Made by a program: the position numbers and the translations under genes. Below are positions 1 through 9,965 of a DNA stretch of 64,000 nucleotides, one piece after another. The notes beneath the pieces were generated by a model. The model made no database searches and had not been told where the DNA came from. It saw only the letters and a list, made by a program, of their open reading frames with translations. The first letter of the stretch is position 1, and the number at the start of each line of letters is the position of its first letter. Location: the NCBI GenBank assembly GCA_964016885.1, contig OZ024744.1:119495697-119559696 (forward strand), given 5' to 3'. Source of the DNA: Eledone cirrhosa. Lineage: Eukaryota; Mollusca; Cephalopoda; Octopoda; Eledonidae.

Positions 1-24
1 TTTCCGGTGGCTGTACATATATAC

Positions 25-110
25 CCATTGATCTATCCCTCTCTCTGTCTATCTTTCTATCTATCTATCTCACTGTCTGTCTATCTATTGTTATGAGTAG
101 ACATGTGAAG
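25..110. repeat. TCTA/TCTG tetranucleotide microsatellite, 5' side of the LINE
   Basis: An imperfect run of tcta and tctg tetranucleotides. A second run of the same kind and orientation lies at about 5195-5250, just after the end of LINE ORF2, so the LINE sits between two blocks of one microsatellite type. Confidence 0.85.
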
Positions 111-850
111 GCTCGCTGGTGAGTTTTTGTTTCTCTAAGTTTCAAGCCCTTAGGGGCAAAAATTTGCTCTGAAATTTCAGAAAATGGAAAAAATATCTGT
201 AAAATATAAAATATATAAAAATATAAAATATATAAAAATAAAGACTAGAGAATGTTCCTAGACAAGAGAAGGTGAAAGAAGACGTTATGTCTTCTAGTAG
301 TGCAGCTATGTTGTATGTTGCCATGACAGTATCATGAAAACTTTTCGTAATGAAGAAATTACGAACAACACAAAGACTAATGCCACAAACAAAAACAACA
401 ACAGCATGAACACAAACCAAATGAAAAACAACAACATGAAAATAACAACCAAAATGACAAAGAATAAAAACAACAACACAAGTGAAAATAAAAATCAAAT
501 ACATACAAAAAAAATATTTGCAGTGACCCTTGCCAAAGAAACGGAATTCATAGAATTTGACAGCAAATAAAGCACAGCACCTGAAGGACACTGCGCAATA
601 TATAACTGTTGAGGGGAATGGATTTCAGATCAACACCCTACCAGAGATTAGGGCCACAACCCTAAAGAAAACAATAATAATGTCTCTATAGAATCAAGAA
701 AACCTACCTCTTTGCCTCAGAATACAGTAGGAAGCGTGTTGAGGTAGGCAATGCCAGACATTGCCTACCTCCAGAGGACCAAGCAGTAAAGGAGCATCTC
801 AGTGCTCTTTAAAAGTGAGACCCTCGCCCAGAAATACTCGGTGGTTCAAA
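111..850. other. AT-rich leader of the LINE, no gene seen
   Basis: This stretch holds an ata/taaa-rich block (about 180-245) and an A/C-rich, asparagine/lysine/threonine-coding low-complexity block (about 334-570). The open frames here are composition artefacts. A perfect 13-bp stem with a 5-nt loop lies at 741-771. The region may be the decayed 5' UTR or N-terminal ORF1 of the LINE that follows; I cannot place its start. Confidence 0.5.
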
Positions 851-865
851 TCAAAAGAAACCATT

Positions 866-1340
866 ACATCTTCTAACCCACATACATGGGAAGAACAACA
901 CACAAAATAAGGGTGTCACAGATCCCACCGAACACCAACATTTGGTGGATCCTGGGTGGCTTTTTGGAGGAGGGTGAAGGCACCCTCCTCTTTGAAAAGA
1001 AGTCAACCAAGTATAACTGGAATGGGACTTCAGTGGAACTCCTGATCCAAATGAAACCAGAAAGAGTTTCAAAGATACCCGAAAGGGTACCTGTTGATAA
1101 CAACCATGTTATCAACCTCACAGTGGAGGGCAGAAAACCAGTGTTTTCGATATGGCAAGGATACCTATATAAAAACATTCTGCCTAATGCTAAACACACC
1201 ACAACAAAACAAGGTGTTGCTAACAACACCCAAACCCCAACAACAACAGCCTAAAACAAAGAACACAACCCCCAAACCATCAACATCTACTCCACCATCA
1301 CAAACCAAAAAAGACAACACCAAAAATTCCCCCTGAAGGA
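866..1340 (+). pseudogene. LINE ORF1 fragment (Tx1/L1-type, gag-like with degenerate CCHC knuckle)
   Basis: ORF1 of L1/Tx1-type LINEs makes a nucleic-acid-binding protein that packages element RNA. An open stretch from 886 reads through a segment containing EEGEGTLLFEKKSTKYNWNG and VPVDNNHVINLTVEGRKP, which resembles the region before the zinc knuckle in cephalopod Tx1-like ORF1 proteins. The knuckle itself is read in another frame at about 1139-1183 as CFRYGKDTYIKTFC: the second cysteine and the histidine of the expected CX2CX4HX4C are both tyrosine. One frame change near 1135 and these substitutions mark it as dead. Family assignment is from memory of similar proteins. Confidence 0.55.
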
Positions 1341-1900
1341 CTCTATCTTACCCCTTCCCCCTCTGTCTAACACTCCACCACCACACAACATACCCCTCCT
1401 ACATACCACCTCATTTCCAAGCGAGGATGAAGAGGAGCCCCAAAAATTAAAAAAAGACACCGCAAAAACACAAAAGCGCCAATCACCAACACAGACACCA
1501 CCACAAACGACAACCACACCAACAAAACACACCACCACAACCAAACTACCCCACCCCACCAGAAAAACAAACACCAACACTACCAAAAGAAAACTAAACA
1601 ACAAACAACAGAAACATCACAGCAAAAATTCAAACCACACTACATATACATTAACACCACAAATAAAGACCTAATGGGGGCCATCACGAAAGAACCCTAC
1701 CATCCAGACACAAGGGAAACCTTCACCACACCTAAAACTGATACGAGTTCCAACACAAACCCCATGATGTTGGACCCCTGTGCCAAAAACCCCTGAAATG
1801 TTTCCCCTCCCCACCACCAACATGGAGATCAAACAACCCGACCTCCAGGAAACTAAAAGGTAAGTGTTCCTTTTTCTCTCCCTAAATCTTCTTCACCGAC
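1341..1900 (+). other. Low-complexity Pro/Thr/Lys/Asn tail between LINE ORF1 and ORF2
   Basis: A/C-rich sequence coding mostly P, T, K, N and Q on the plus strand in broken frames. This would be the disordered C-terminal tail of ORF1 and the short interval before ORF2. Long open frames on the opposite strand are only the complement of this composition. Confidence 0.5.
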
Positions 1901-4900
1901 ATGGCAACTGTACGAGTTGGATGTTAGAATGTGCGTGACCTGGAAATATCCTGGAAACAGGGCCAACTTTTAAATTACGTTAGCTCAGTGTATAGGTGGG
2001 ATAGGGTCTAGGATTCACAACAAGCAGCAGTTAACCCGCATAGTCGATGACTTTGAGATCTATGCATCTCTCTGTCAGGCAGGAGGTGGAGGGGGCGTTG
2101 CTGTTTTGTTTAAAAAAAACCTGGATCTCAAAGTACAGACAATTTACTTGGACCCGGAGGGCAATTTGGTGGTTCTAGATGTGAATAGTAGTGAAAGTGG
2201 AGCTTTCAGACTGGTGGCTGTATATGCCCCGACTGGGACATTGCAACCAGAGTTCTTTAAGCATCTGGAGTCTTTCTTGAGAATGCCTCACTCTTTACTG
2301 TTAGCGGTGGACTGGGATGGCATATTAGACATACGTTGGAACTATGTAGGAGCATGTGATAGTAGAGGGGGTGTGACAGCCTCAGAAATCTCATCAGCCA
2401 ATTCCAAATGGCTGATAGATATCGACTAGATTTCCTAAGTGCACCACTGTGGACGTGGAGCAACCACACAGGGTCTTCTAGATCGTATTTAGATAGATTT
2501 CTAATTAGATAAAACAATAGGGAAACATTAAGCTGCCCACAAATGCACATAGTTGCCTATTCAGACCACAAATAGTCAACTTTGATAGAACACATAGACA
2601 GGGACCTAGATATTGGAAGCTAAACATGTCGCTTCTGACATGTAAAGCCTACAGTAAACAGATCAGCACTTTAATTAAACACCAGTTGATGGGGGCCATC
2701 GTCAACAACAGGTGGTGGTGGTCTCTCAAGAGAGCAATTAGAGTAGAATCAATAGTCTTTAGCAAGGAATTAGCTTTAGAAAAGAACAAAACTGAAAAGG
2801 AACTGGTAGCCAAAGTAGAAGAGGCACTACAGCTGGTGTGCTAGCGGCGAGAATGGCTCTAGACTAGTTCTTCAATGTGAAACACGAAGGTTGTATTGTC
2901 AGAGGTAGAACATGCTCTGAGAAACGAAGGAGTGAAAACTGTTAGTTGGGCCTGAGTGGCAGAGGCGAAAAGTGGCAACAAATCCACAATTCAGTCTTTG
3001 GAAAACCAAGATGGATGCATGCTACTTGAATACATGAAGATATGCACGGCTTTCCAGCAGCACTTTGCACAACTGTTTGAGCAGAGCAGTGTGTTAGACT
3101 GGGTGATGGACTTCAGTCCCTACCATGACTCTCGGACATAGATGCAGAGAACTGCGAAAGGCCGATCACAACCGCTGAAATACAAGATGCCCTAGGCCAC
3201 TGTGGGAAGCATAAATCACTCAGTCTCGATGGTCTACCCTATGAGTTTTACATAGGCATGCCAGACTTGTTCTCTGGTGTCCTCGAAGTGGTCTACTGCA
3301 ACTGGCAGCCGAATGGGAGCATTCCCAGTTCTGTAGGTAGAGGCGTAGTAACGCTGATCAAGAAAATTAAGAACAAAGGGGACAAAATAAGCAATGTCAG
3401 GCCCATAACTCTGTTCAACACAGAGCTGAAGATTTTGGCCAAGGTGTTAGCAACAAGGCTGGCGTTTGTCATTGAGAGCCTGGTAGGAGAAGCACAAACA
3501 TGAAATCCCAACCATGTCCATACACGACAACCTCCACCTCATGCGATACATCATAGAGAGGGTAGGGTGTAAACCTGGCTTTGGTGGGGCTTTGATCAAT
3601 TTAGATCAGTCTAAGGCATTTAATAGGGTCGACCATCAATACTTGGAAGCAGTTCTCATGGTGGCCAATTTCGGTCCCGTCTTCAGAGGCTGGATCACTG
3701 CCATGCACAGCAACATCTACTCGGCAGTCAAATTGAGTGGCTACCTATCGGAGCCATACCAAATCACGTGTTCTATCCACCAGGGATGTCCTCTCTCCTC
3801 CATTCTGTATGCACTGACTCTCGAACCATTACTGCAGAATTTGGAGCTATTGCAAGTCATCCCTATGGAACCAGGACTGCGAAAAGCAGCATTGGCCTAT
3901 GCCGACGACATGACAGTAATGGTGTTGAAAACCTCTGAAATTGGGGTGATCGGCAACTTACTACAGGAATACGAAACGATGGGAGCAAAACTGAACCACC
4001 AGGACAAATCTGTCGGTTTGCAACTCAGCACGTAGCGAGGCAAACCCATGCTGTCTGACAGCGTCATTGGACACTGGAATGAATGATCGGTGAAATTGCT
4101 TGGGGTCTGGTTTGGTCCAGACCTCCAGGTGGAGAAAAGCTGGAAAAAGGTCATGGCAAAGGTATTTGCGCTCATCCAGAAGTGGGTTGAGTGCAAACTC
4201 TCCTTAAAAGGTCAAGCAGAGGTGGTGAACACTTACATAGTGTCCGTCATCTGCTACCGCTTGATGGTCATGCCTTGTCCCCATGATCACCTCGCCAAAA
4301 TGGAACGCCTACTCTTCAAGTTCCTTTAGAAGAAACAGGCTCCATTGGTGGGGAGGTCCATCACTGCCAACATCCTTCTAATGGAGGGCTGGGCATGCCG
4401 TGGCTGATGATGCACAAACAGGTATTCCTGACCAGTGAACCAGTGTGGTCGTCGTTTGTGAGACAAGGTTTTTCGCAACTCGTCTCACTAATGGAGCTGC
4501 AGTCCTGAATCAAGCGAAGACTGAAAATGGGTGCCTGGTGCGTTCAGGTGTTCACCATCCTCTATCAGATGGACACAGCAATCAGCAGGGACTCCACGTC
4601 AACATTCTATAGAGGAATTTCCATCCAGGGCTTATGAATAACTTCCAGAGGTCTCTGGCCTGGCAGTGCTACCGAGGAGCTCTACCAGTTCTAGACAAAA
4701 TCTACAGGCATGGAGACCTGGTAGAGACTCTGCCAAAAGGACCTGTCCAAGATGCAAGCAGGACATTGAAACCATTCTGCACTCAATTGTACAGTGCCCA
4801 GGGGTGACCTATAGAACTATGTCGAACAGCAACTGTCATGTGTGGGACGCATTCAGTTAAGAAGGAGAGGTGGTTTTCCTCTGTCTGGTGGCTATGGTGA

Positions 4901-5067
4901 AAGAGGTAATATGGTGGACGAGATTAAAAGGACTGAGGACAAACACCTTCCTCTCCGGACATTCCCTTCTTTACCACTTCAGAAGAGAGTGGAGAGAGGT
5001 GCTGCACCCCAGTAAATTTACTGAAAGGTGGGTGAATGTGGCAAAATTGACCCTTGTCTGTATATAA
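1901..5067 (+). pseudogene. LINE ORF2 (endonuclease-reverse transcriptase), Tx1-like, decayed
   Basis: The product would nick target DNA and reverse-transcribe the element RNA at the nick. A plausible start ATG lies at 1901 with MATVRVGC, then an in-frame stop, followed by NVRDL, the usual beginning of an apurinic-type endonuclease. Endonuclease traces continue to about 2600. RT traces include RPITLFNTELKILAKVLATR (3400-3460), INLDQSKAFNRVDH (motif A, about 3595-3637), SIHQGCPLSS (motif B, about 3774-3803) and YADD at 3898-3909 (motif C). A C-terminal zinc knuckle CX2CX8HX4C is at about 4744-4797 and the last open piece ends at 5067. Length (about 1,055 codons) is in the normal range. Several stops and frame changes (for example at 2427, 2842, 3139, 3501, 4033, 4327) show that it is inactive. 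Confidence 0.85.
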
Positions 5068-5194
5068 ACCTGTAGGTTATATATACTGTTATTCTATAAC
5101 AATTTAAACTTTTTTTACATACTTAAATGTTAAACCCCCGCTACACGTCCTGTAATGTCCCATTTCTTGTGCATCCTTGTGGCAAATAAAGAAA

Positions 5195-5255
5195 TCTGTC
5201 TATGTATCTATCTCACTATCTGTCTGTTTGTCTATCTATATCTATCTTATATAAA
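5195..5255. repeat. TCTA/TCTG tetranucleotide microsatellite, 3' side of the LINE
   Basis: Runs of tcta, tctg and tgtctatc follow the short AT-rich 3' UTR. The unit type is the same as at 25-110. Confidence 0.85.
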
Positions 5256-5329
5256 AACACATGGTAAACTGGGATATACCCTTCTAGGTACTCAGAATTT
5301 CTCTAAGCATGCTGATGTTATTGTTGCTT

Positions 5330-5640
5330 TATTCAGAGATCAGAGAGTCACTCCAGGTAGAGCCGCTACTTCTCCAAATTGAGAGATCACAGCTCTGATA
5401 CTATGACATGTGGTTAGAATGTCTCAGGAAAGAATCTCTGGACAGATTTTATGGACAAAACCAACCAGCAGGAGACTCAGAGGGAAATCCCGAACAAGAT
5501 GGTTGGATAACATCCATGAGCTTGGCTGGTCTCACTTGGGGATTCAGTCGGATTAGTTGGAGACACTTGCTTGGAGGGAGTGTTTGAGGACTCTGACCCC
5601 ATGACCTTCTCAGGAATAAGCAGGCGAAGAAGATGAAGAA
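5330..5640 (+). pseudogene. C-terminal scrap of a second LINE ORF2
   Basis: Translation gives EIRESLQVEPLLLQIERSQL, then in another frame RRLRGKSRTRWLDNIHELGW. The pattern 'RIERSQLRWFGHV ... RGRPRTRWLDNI ... LGW' is the common C-terminal end of ORF2 in several animal LINE families; the piece has at least two stops and a frame change. No RT core is left here. It is not in continuity with the Tx1-like LINE upstream, which already ended at about 5067. Confidence 0.6.
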
Positions 5641-5644
5641 AAGT

Positions 5645-5765
5645 ATGAATTAATATCATCATTTAATGTCTATTTTCCACACTTTCTTAGACTAGACAGG
5701 TGATCACATTGAGACAAGTGGGGTGACCATGTCTTACTCGTACACAACTGTTAGCATTGTAAATA
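5645..5765 (-). mobile_element. SINE 3'-end fragment (minus orientation)
   Basis: The sequence 'atcatcatttaatgtctatt' followed by 'ggtgaccatgtcttactcg' is the reverse complement of the 3' half of the cephalopod-type SINE seen intact at 41485-41650 (ending atgga-cattaaa-gatgatga). Confidence 0.65.
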
Positions 5766-5974
5766 TATAAATCATCATGTTTGTTTACAATATGGTGGGG
5801 ATTGAAAATTTGAGAATTGAATTAGAACTTTTGCATATTTTGACTACAGAAAATAGTCTATCAGAGCATATACATACATACACAGACACACTGTCCCCTC
5901 GTTATCGAGTATGCCCATTGCACGATATAACATTATTAATAATTATCAATTAATGCTATAGTGTAATGCCTGTG
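5766..5974. other. Short AT-rich stretch, nothing recognised
   Basis: No open frame, tandem repeat or element motif stands out. Confidence 0.4.
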
Positions 5975-6310
5975 CGTGAAGATATTTTTAAAAGTGAGGA
6001 AAGACTGTGCACTGAGCCAATCCCACTCTCTGAGCGACAGTAGCCTTCTCTTAGAAGAATGCCCTGACAAAGGCTAGGGGTCCTTCATTCCCAGTGGTTT
6101 AACTGTGCGATTGGGTATCCAGCCTGATTATTTCTATCTCCCCGCTCATACACATGTATATACATATTTACACATTTTTGGATGGCCGTTGACTCTTATG
6201 AGTTCTTCTGCACTTTGTCAGGTTTTGTTTTTTGTCCTGCAGGGTGTCCAAAATCACCCTCCTCACCAAGTAAACTTGGTGGGGTTGCCGGTTTAGTCAC
6301 CAACAACCCG
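5975..6310 (+). repeat. Unnamed interspersed repeat, copy 1 (5'-truncated)
   Basis: Shares with two later copies the blocks 'tcccactctctga', 'cttctcttagaa', 'ggatggccgttgactc' and 'caccctcctcaccaag', in the same order. Ends with a 'ggggttgccggtt' block. I do not recognise the family. Confidence 0.65.
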
Positions 6311-6329
6311 ACCATGTGACATACATATG

Positions 6330-6800
6330 TATAAGATGGCTGCAAACTCTGCTAAGAGTATTGCAATCACTTGTCAGATTATAGAGTTTGGTGCACTTTT
6401 AGGCTACGGCCAGCCACACAAACCTGTAACAGATCCTGAACAAGCAATGCCTGTGCTTTGAAGGTTTTTTAAGTGGGGACCAATCCCACTCTCTGAACAT
6501 CGAAAACACTTCCTGAAAAGGAGAACTGGTCAACATCATCGAAACCGCAGGTTTTTTTTCAGAGTTTCCCTCTCTTAGAAAGGTGTTGTGACAACAACTG
6601 GGGGGGGGGGGGGGGGGGCCTTTTCAATTCCAGGTGAAAATAAAAAATAAAAAAGTACTATTTAGATGGCTGTTGACCCTGCTGAGTTTCTCCGCCCTGT
6701 ATTTAATCCCGCAAGGTGTCCAAATATCACCCTCCTCACCAAGCAAGCTTGGTGGGGTTGCCGGTTTTGTCGCCGACGACCCGACTATGAAACAGGTTGT
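6330..6800 (+). repeat. Unnamed interspersed repeat, copy 2 (longest)
   Basis: Begins near 'gatggctgcaaactctgcta', has 'caatcccactctctgaacat' then 'ggatg/ggctgttgaccct' blocks and ends in 'ggggttgccggttttgtcg'. It contains a 19-nt G run. A short open frame (6634-6846) across its end is not supported as a gene. Confidence 0.65.
6600..6618. repeat. Poly-G run of 19
   Basis: Nineteen consecutive G residues lie inside copy 2 of the unnamed repeat. The other copies have only about four G at the matching place, so this is a local expansion or a sequencing/assembly effect. Confidence 0.8.
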
Positions 6801-6889
6801 ACTGGGTTACATGTTACCAGTAGTACTTGAGAGCGACCTGACATAATAAATACATACATACAGCAATGTGGAAGACATCCATGTACATA

Positions 6890-7287
6890 ATATGAAAGAA
6901 TTCTGGTGGAATGTTCCAGTCAAAAGTCCAATTTAATGCAGGCATAACAGACCGGATATAATGATATGGGACAGGGAAAAGAAGGCATGCACAGTAGTGG
7001 AAATTAGCTGCCCAGCAGATGCCAATATAATATCAAAGATTAGCAAAAAGGAGAATATTTATGTAGAACTAATGAGAAATCTGCAGATACTCCACCCTGA
7101 TTATACCTTCAGATTTATGCCTGTGATTATTGGGGCACTGGGGTATGTTAGTAACTGCCTCAATACAAATCTTGAGAAGCTAGGCTTCACAGGAACAGAA
7201 AGAACACAACTAGTTATGAAATTACAAGTACAATCCATTAATGGAACAGTAAAAATATGTAAAACATTCCAAAAATTCTGCATTTAA
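6890..7287 (+). pseudogene. LINE C-terminal domain fragment (EISCPAD type)
   Basis: Reads FWWNVPVKSPI, a stop, then NRPDIMIWDREKKACTVVEISCPAD and continues open to 7287 (108 codons from 6961). The segment 'RPDIxxWD...VxEISCPxDxNI...PIIVGALGY' is a domain I know from the C-terminal end of invertebrate non-LTR reverse transcriptases, where it follows RT and looks nuclease-like in fold, though its role is not clear to me. The RT itself is missing. The 3' end at 'KTFQKFCI' is a natural stop. One stop codon upstream shows decay. Confidence 0.65.
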
Positions 7288-7539
7288 TAACTGCATATAT
7301 ACATGTATAGTTACAAAGCATATACACATGCACACATTCAACTCAAAACATTCACATCCACACATACAATAACATCCATACCTACACATGTATATATGCA
7401 GACATATCTACCTAGTTGATGTGTAAATCCCAATGAGAGAGTCTTGTGTCTATGTTAGAAACAGACTCTCTCTCTATTGGTAAACATTTATAAAATAATT
7501 GTTTCTACTTTTGGCACAAGGCCAGCAATCATCTCAGTG
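7288..7539. other. AT-rich stretch, no gene
   Basis: Contains tac/cac-rich sequence and one imperfect stem (about 7434-7444 with 7463-7474, 'gagagagtct' against 'agactctctc'). Nothing else is supported. Confidence 0.4.
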
Positions 7540-7700
7540 TATTACTGGTACTTTATTTTATCGTCCCCGTAAGGATGAAAGGCAAAGTTAACCTCGGCGG
7601 GATTTGAACTCAGAATTGCAAGGGCCGTAACTCTATGCGTCAAAGCATGGCGTCCAACCCTCTACCTATACTGCCAATCCACTGCCACATAGCATTTATA
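7540..7700 (-). mobile_element. tRNA-derived SINE-like repeat (cephalopod type)
   Basis: Contains 'ctttattttatcg', 'aggatgaaaggcaaagt' and 'acctcggcgggatttgaact', a combination I recognise as very abundant in cephalopod genomes. The reverse complement of 'ggatttgaactc' looks like a pol III B box (GTTCAAATC), which suggests a tRNA-derived head read on the minus strand. An A box was not confirmed. Confidence 0.65.
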
Positions 7701-7704
7701 ACAT

Positions 7705-8180
7705 TACATACATGATGATGGCTGCAACTCAATTTGGAGTAATGCCATCACTTGATACTTAATCATGACCATCACTGACGTGACCTTTTAGTCCTGCTAG
7801 GGACTTGCCTGTGGCCAGCAATACCATGTATCGCAATAAATGTCACATATCAAGCGATGTCTGTGCTTGAAGTGTTTACAAGTGAGGAAAGGCTGTGCAC
7901 GGAGCCAGTCCCACTCTCTGAACATCCAATGTATTTACCCCAAAAAGTAGAACTGGTCTACATTATTGGATACAAATGAAGTCGTAGATTTTATATTAGA
8001 GTCACCTTCTCCTAGAGAGATGTCTTAATGAAGACTAGGGATCTCTCACTCCACTGACCCCCCCCCCAAAAAAAAACTTTATTGGATGGCTGTTGACTCT
8101 CCTGTGTCCCTCTGCTCTTTGACAGGTCTTGTTTTTCAACCCTCAGGGTGTCCAAATCACCCTCCTCACCAACCATTCAT
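7705..8180 (+). repeat. Unnamed interspersed repeat, copy 3
   Basis: Same block order as copies 1 and 2: 'gatggctgcaactca', 'agtcccactctctgaacatc', 'tagaactggtctacat', 'ggatggctgttgactctc' and 'caccctcctcacca'. A run of C followed by A (about 8058-8077) sits in it. Confidence 0.65.
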
Positions 8181-8233
8181 ACACCGAGTGCCCTGATCTG
8201 TAGTTTCCCCAGTCTCAACACTGCAGACACAGA

Positions 8234-8395
8234 TCATCACCGTTTAACGTCCATTTTCCACATTGGCATGGGTTAGATGAGTTATTCTGTTGTGAGAAAT
8301 GCCAAGTCAGGTGACCATGTCATACAGAACTGATTCTGGCTTGGTTTCTACAGCTAGATGCCCTTCCTAGTGCCAACCTCATTTACAGTGTGTAC
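8234..8395 (-). mobile_element. SINE body, minus orientation
   Basis: Reads 'atcatcaccgtttaacgtcc' through 'ggtgaccatgtcatacaga' to 'agctagatgcccttcctag', the reverse complement of the SINE body at 41485-41650. It passes directly into the 48-bp array. Confidence 0.75.
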
Positions 8396-8830
8396 TGGGT
8401 ACTTTTTGTTGTGACACCTACATGACCACTTTACAGTGTGTACTGGGTACTTTTTGTTGTGACACCTACATGACCACTTTACAGTATGTACTGGGTACTT
8501 TTTGTTGTGACACCTACATGGCCACTTTACAGTGTGTACTGGGTACTTTTTGTTGTGACACCTACATGACCACTTTACAGTGTGTACTGGGTACTTTTTG
8601 TTGTGACACCTACATGACCACTTTACAGTGTGGACTGGGTACTTTTTGTTGACACCTACATGACCACTTTACAGTGTGTACTGGGTACTTTTTGTTGAGA
8701 CACCTACATGACCACTTTACAGTGTGTACTGGGTACTTTTGTTTTGACATCTACATGACCATTTTACAGTGTGTACTGGGTACTGTTTGTTGTGACACCT
8801 ACATGACCACTTTACAGTGTGGACTGGGTG
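8396..8830 (-). repeat. 48-bp tandem array (about 9 units), fused to a SINE
   Basis: Monomers of 48 bp contain 'tgtactgggtactttttgtt' and 'gacacctacatgaccac'. Because 48 is a multiple of 3, one frame stays open (8422-8652); this is not evidence of coding. The same monomer, in the opposite orientation, makes the arrays after 39.8 kb. Confidence 0.9.
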
Positions 8831-8839
8831 CTGTATGAC

Positions 8840-9555
8840 AACTGATAAAAACAATGCCAATCTCCAACTCACAATCTCCAACCAGAAAATTGCTCAGGTT
8901 ACGGAGTTTGTATATCTCAGTCACAAACTATCATCAAACAACAATGGAATGGTTGCTGTGCAGTATCACATCACTCTAGATTGGGCAGCTTTCAACAAGA
9001 ACAAGGAAGTACTAACATCAAACAACAATAGAATGGTTGCTGTGCAGTATCACATCACTCTAGATTGGGCAGCTTTCAACAAGGACAAGGAAGTACTAAC
9101 ATCAAAACGAGTTTCCTATCATTTGAAGGCTAATATCTTTGATACTTACATCCTACCAGTTGTGTTATATGGTCTTGACTGTGTTAATTGGACGACAAGG
9201 TCACTTCAGAAACTCTCTACATTCTAGAACCACATCATGAGACTTATGACTGGCAAGTAGCTCAGCAACTGTATCTGTATCAGTGAGCTGCTCAACATTA
9301 CCAGACTTAGTCCAATTATATCAATTGTCAAGTTAAGAGTACTCAAACTATATGGTCATGTAAAATGATCAACTCATGGTGTGAATAGGTTATATCTGGA
9401 AGGAAAGTTGGCTGGTAAGAGAAGTAGAGGCCAGCAGCCAAAATGATGGCTTGATAATGTCAACTTATAGACTGGACTTGATCTTTGCTCTTTGAACTCT
9501 GCTGTTGGTGATCAAACTTTGTGGAGAGAGATACCACATGTTAATGCGTAGTCTG
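8840..9555 (+). pseudogene. LINE ORF2 C-terminal fragment with internal in-frame duplication
   Basis: Open from about 8840 to 9227: LTISNQKIAQVTEFVYLSHK then DTYILPVVLYGLDCVNWTT, typical of the region after the RT thumb ('VxxFxYLG ... LYGxExW'). After a stop it continues as RLMTGK, LSNCICISELLNITRL and then GKRSRGQQPK, WLDNV, as in the usual C-terminal tail, ending near 9550. An 84-bp segment is repeated in frame inside it. Several stops are present. RT core motifs are missing, so it is a 5'-truncated remnant. Confidence 0.75.
8934..9101 (+). repeat. In-frame 84-bp tandem duplication inside LINE fragment
   Basis: Two copies (8934-9017 and 9018-9101) code MVAVQYHITLDWAAFNK and differ at only a few bases (for example aatgga/aataga and aagaac/aaggac). 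Confidence 0.9.
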
Positions 9556-9599
9556 CAACTGGTGGAGTTTAGCGTCACAGTGGGTACTTTAGTTTTGGA

Positions 9600-9965
9600 G
9601 AAGTGGGTATTTGGGTATGAGTGAGGGGCAGAGTGTTAGAACATGGGAGGTAAATTAAAGGGTGGGGTGGAGGTGGTGCACTCTATATTTCAGCCTGTGC
9701 TCGTGGGAAGTCGGGTCTTCTGTATTACTGTGTAATGCCAGAGGTCACAGTCCTTTGAGAAGTGCATTTGGGCAAGATCAGCTTTTGTCACCTCATCCCA
9801 AGGCTTCCATCAACTTTTATTGCTCTGCACCTTTTTATGCAGATGTTATCCTTCATACGCATCACATGTCCATACCAACGCAATCTCCTCTCTAGTATAC
9901 ATCATTTGATTCCTCTTATGCTCAGTCTCTCTCTCAATTAATTTATGCTTTGCTATTCACATATA
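9600..9965 (-). pseudogene. LINE copy A, 3' (C-terminal) half, minus strand
   Basis: On the plus strand 'tcgggtcttctgtattactg', 'catcacatgtccataccaacg' and 'ttgattcctcttatgctcag' match the corresponding blocks of copy B (11940-12180). In copy B these sit downstream of a segment coding RLERNEACMLRWMC and ERLRWYGHVMHM on the minus strand. The piece is the continuation of the RT fragment at 10719-11776, separated from it by a SINE. Confidence 0.6.

Larger units (their letters stand above)
111..5195 (+). mobile_element. Near full-length Tx1/L1-type LINE copy
   Basis: ORF1 remnant, P/T-rich tail and ORF2 occur in the right order and strand over about 5 kb and are bordered by TCTA/TCTG microsatellite at both ends. 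Order EN-RT-CCHC supports an L1/Tx1-type LINE. The exact 5' end is uncertain. Confidence 0.65.

Noticed and set aside
142..591. 149-codon minus-strand and 78-codon plus-strand open frames near the window start
   Set aside because: The composition is F/V/C-rich or N/K/T-rich, from A/C-rich low-complexity DNA. No domain is seen.
741..771. A perfect 13-bp stem with a 5-nt loop whose arm starts 'tgaggtag', as in the let-7 seed
   Set aside because: The stem is too short for a miRNA precursor, the rest of the arm does not match let-7, and it lies in decayed LINE sequence.
7540..7700. A functional tRNA gene
   Set aside because: Only a B-box-like block is visible, no cloverleaf could be made, and the sequence matches a dispersed SINE-like repeat.
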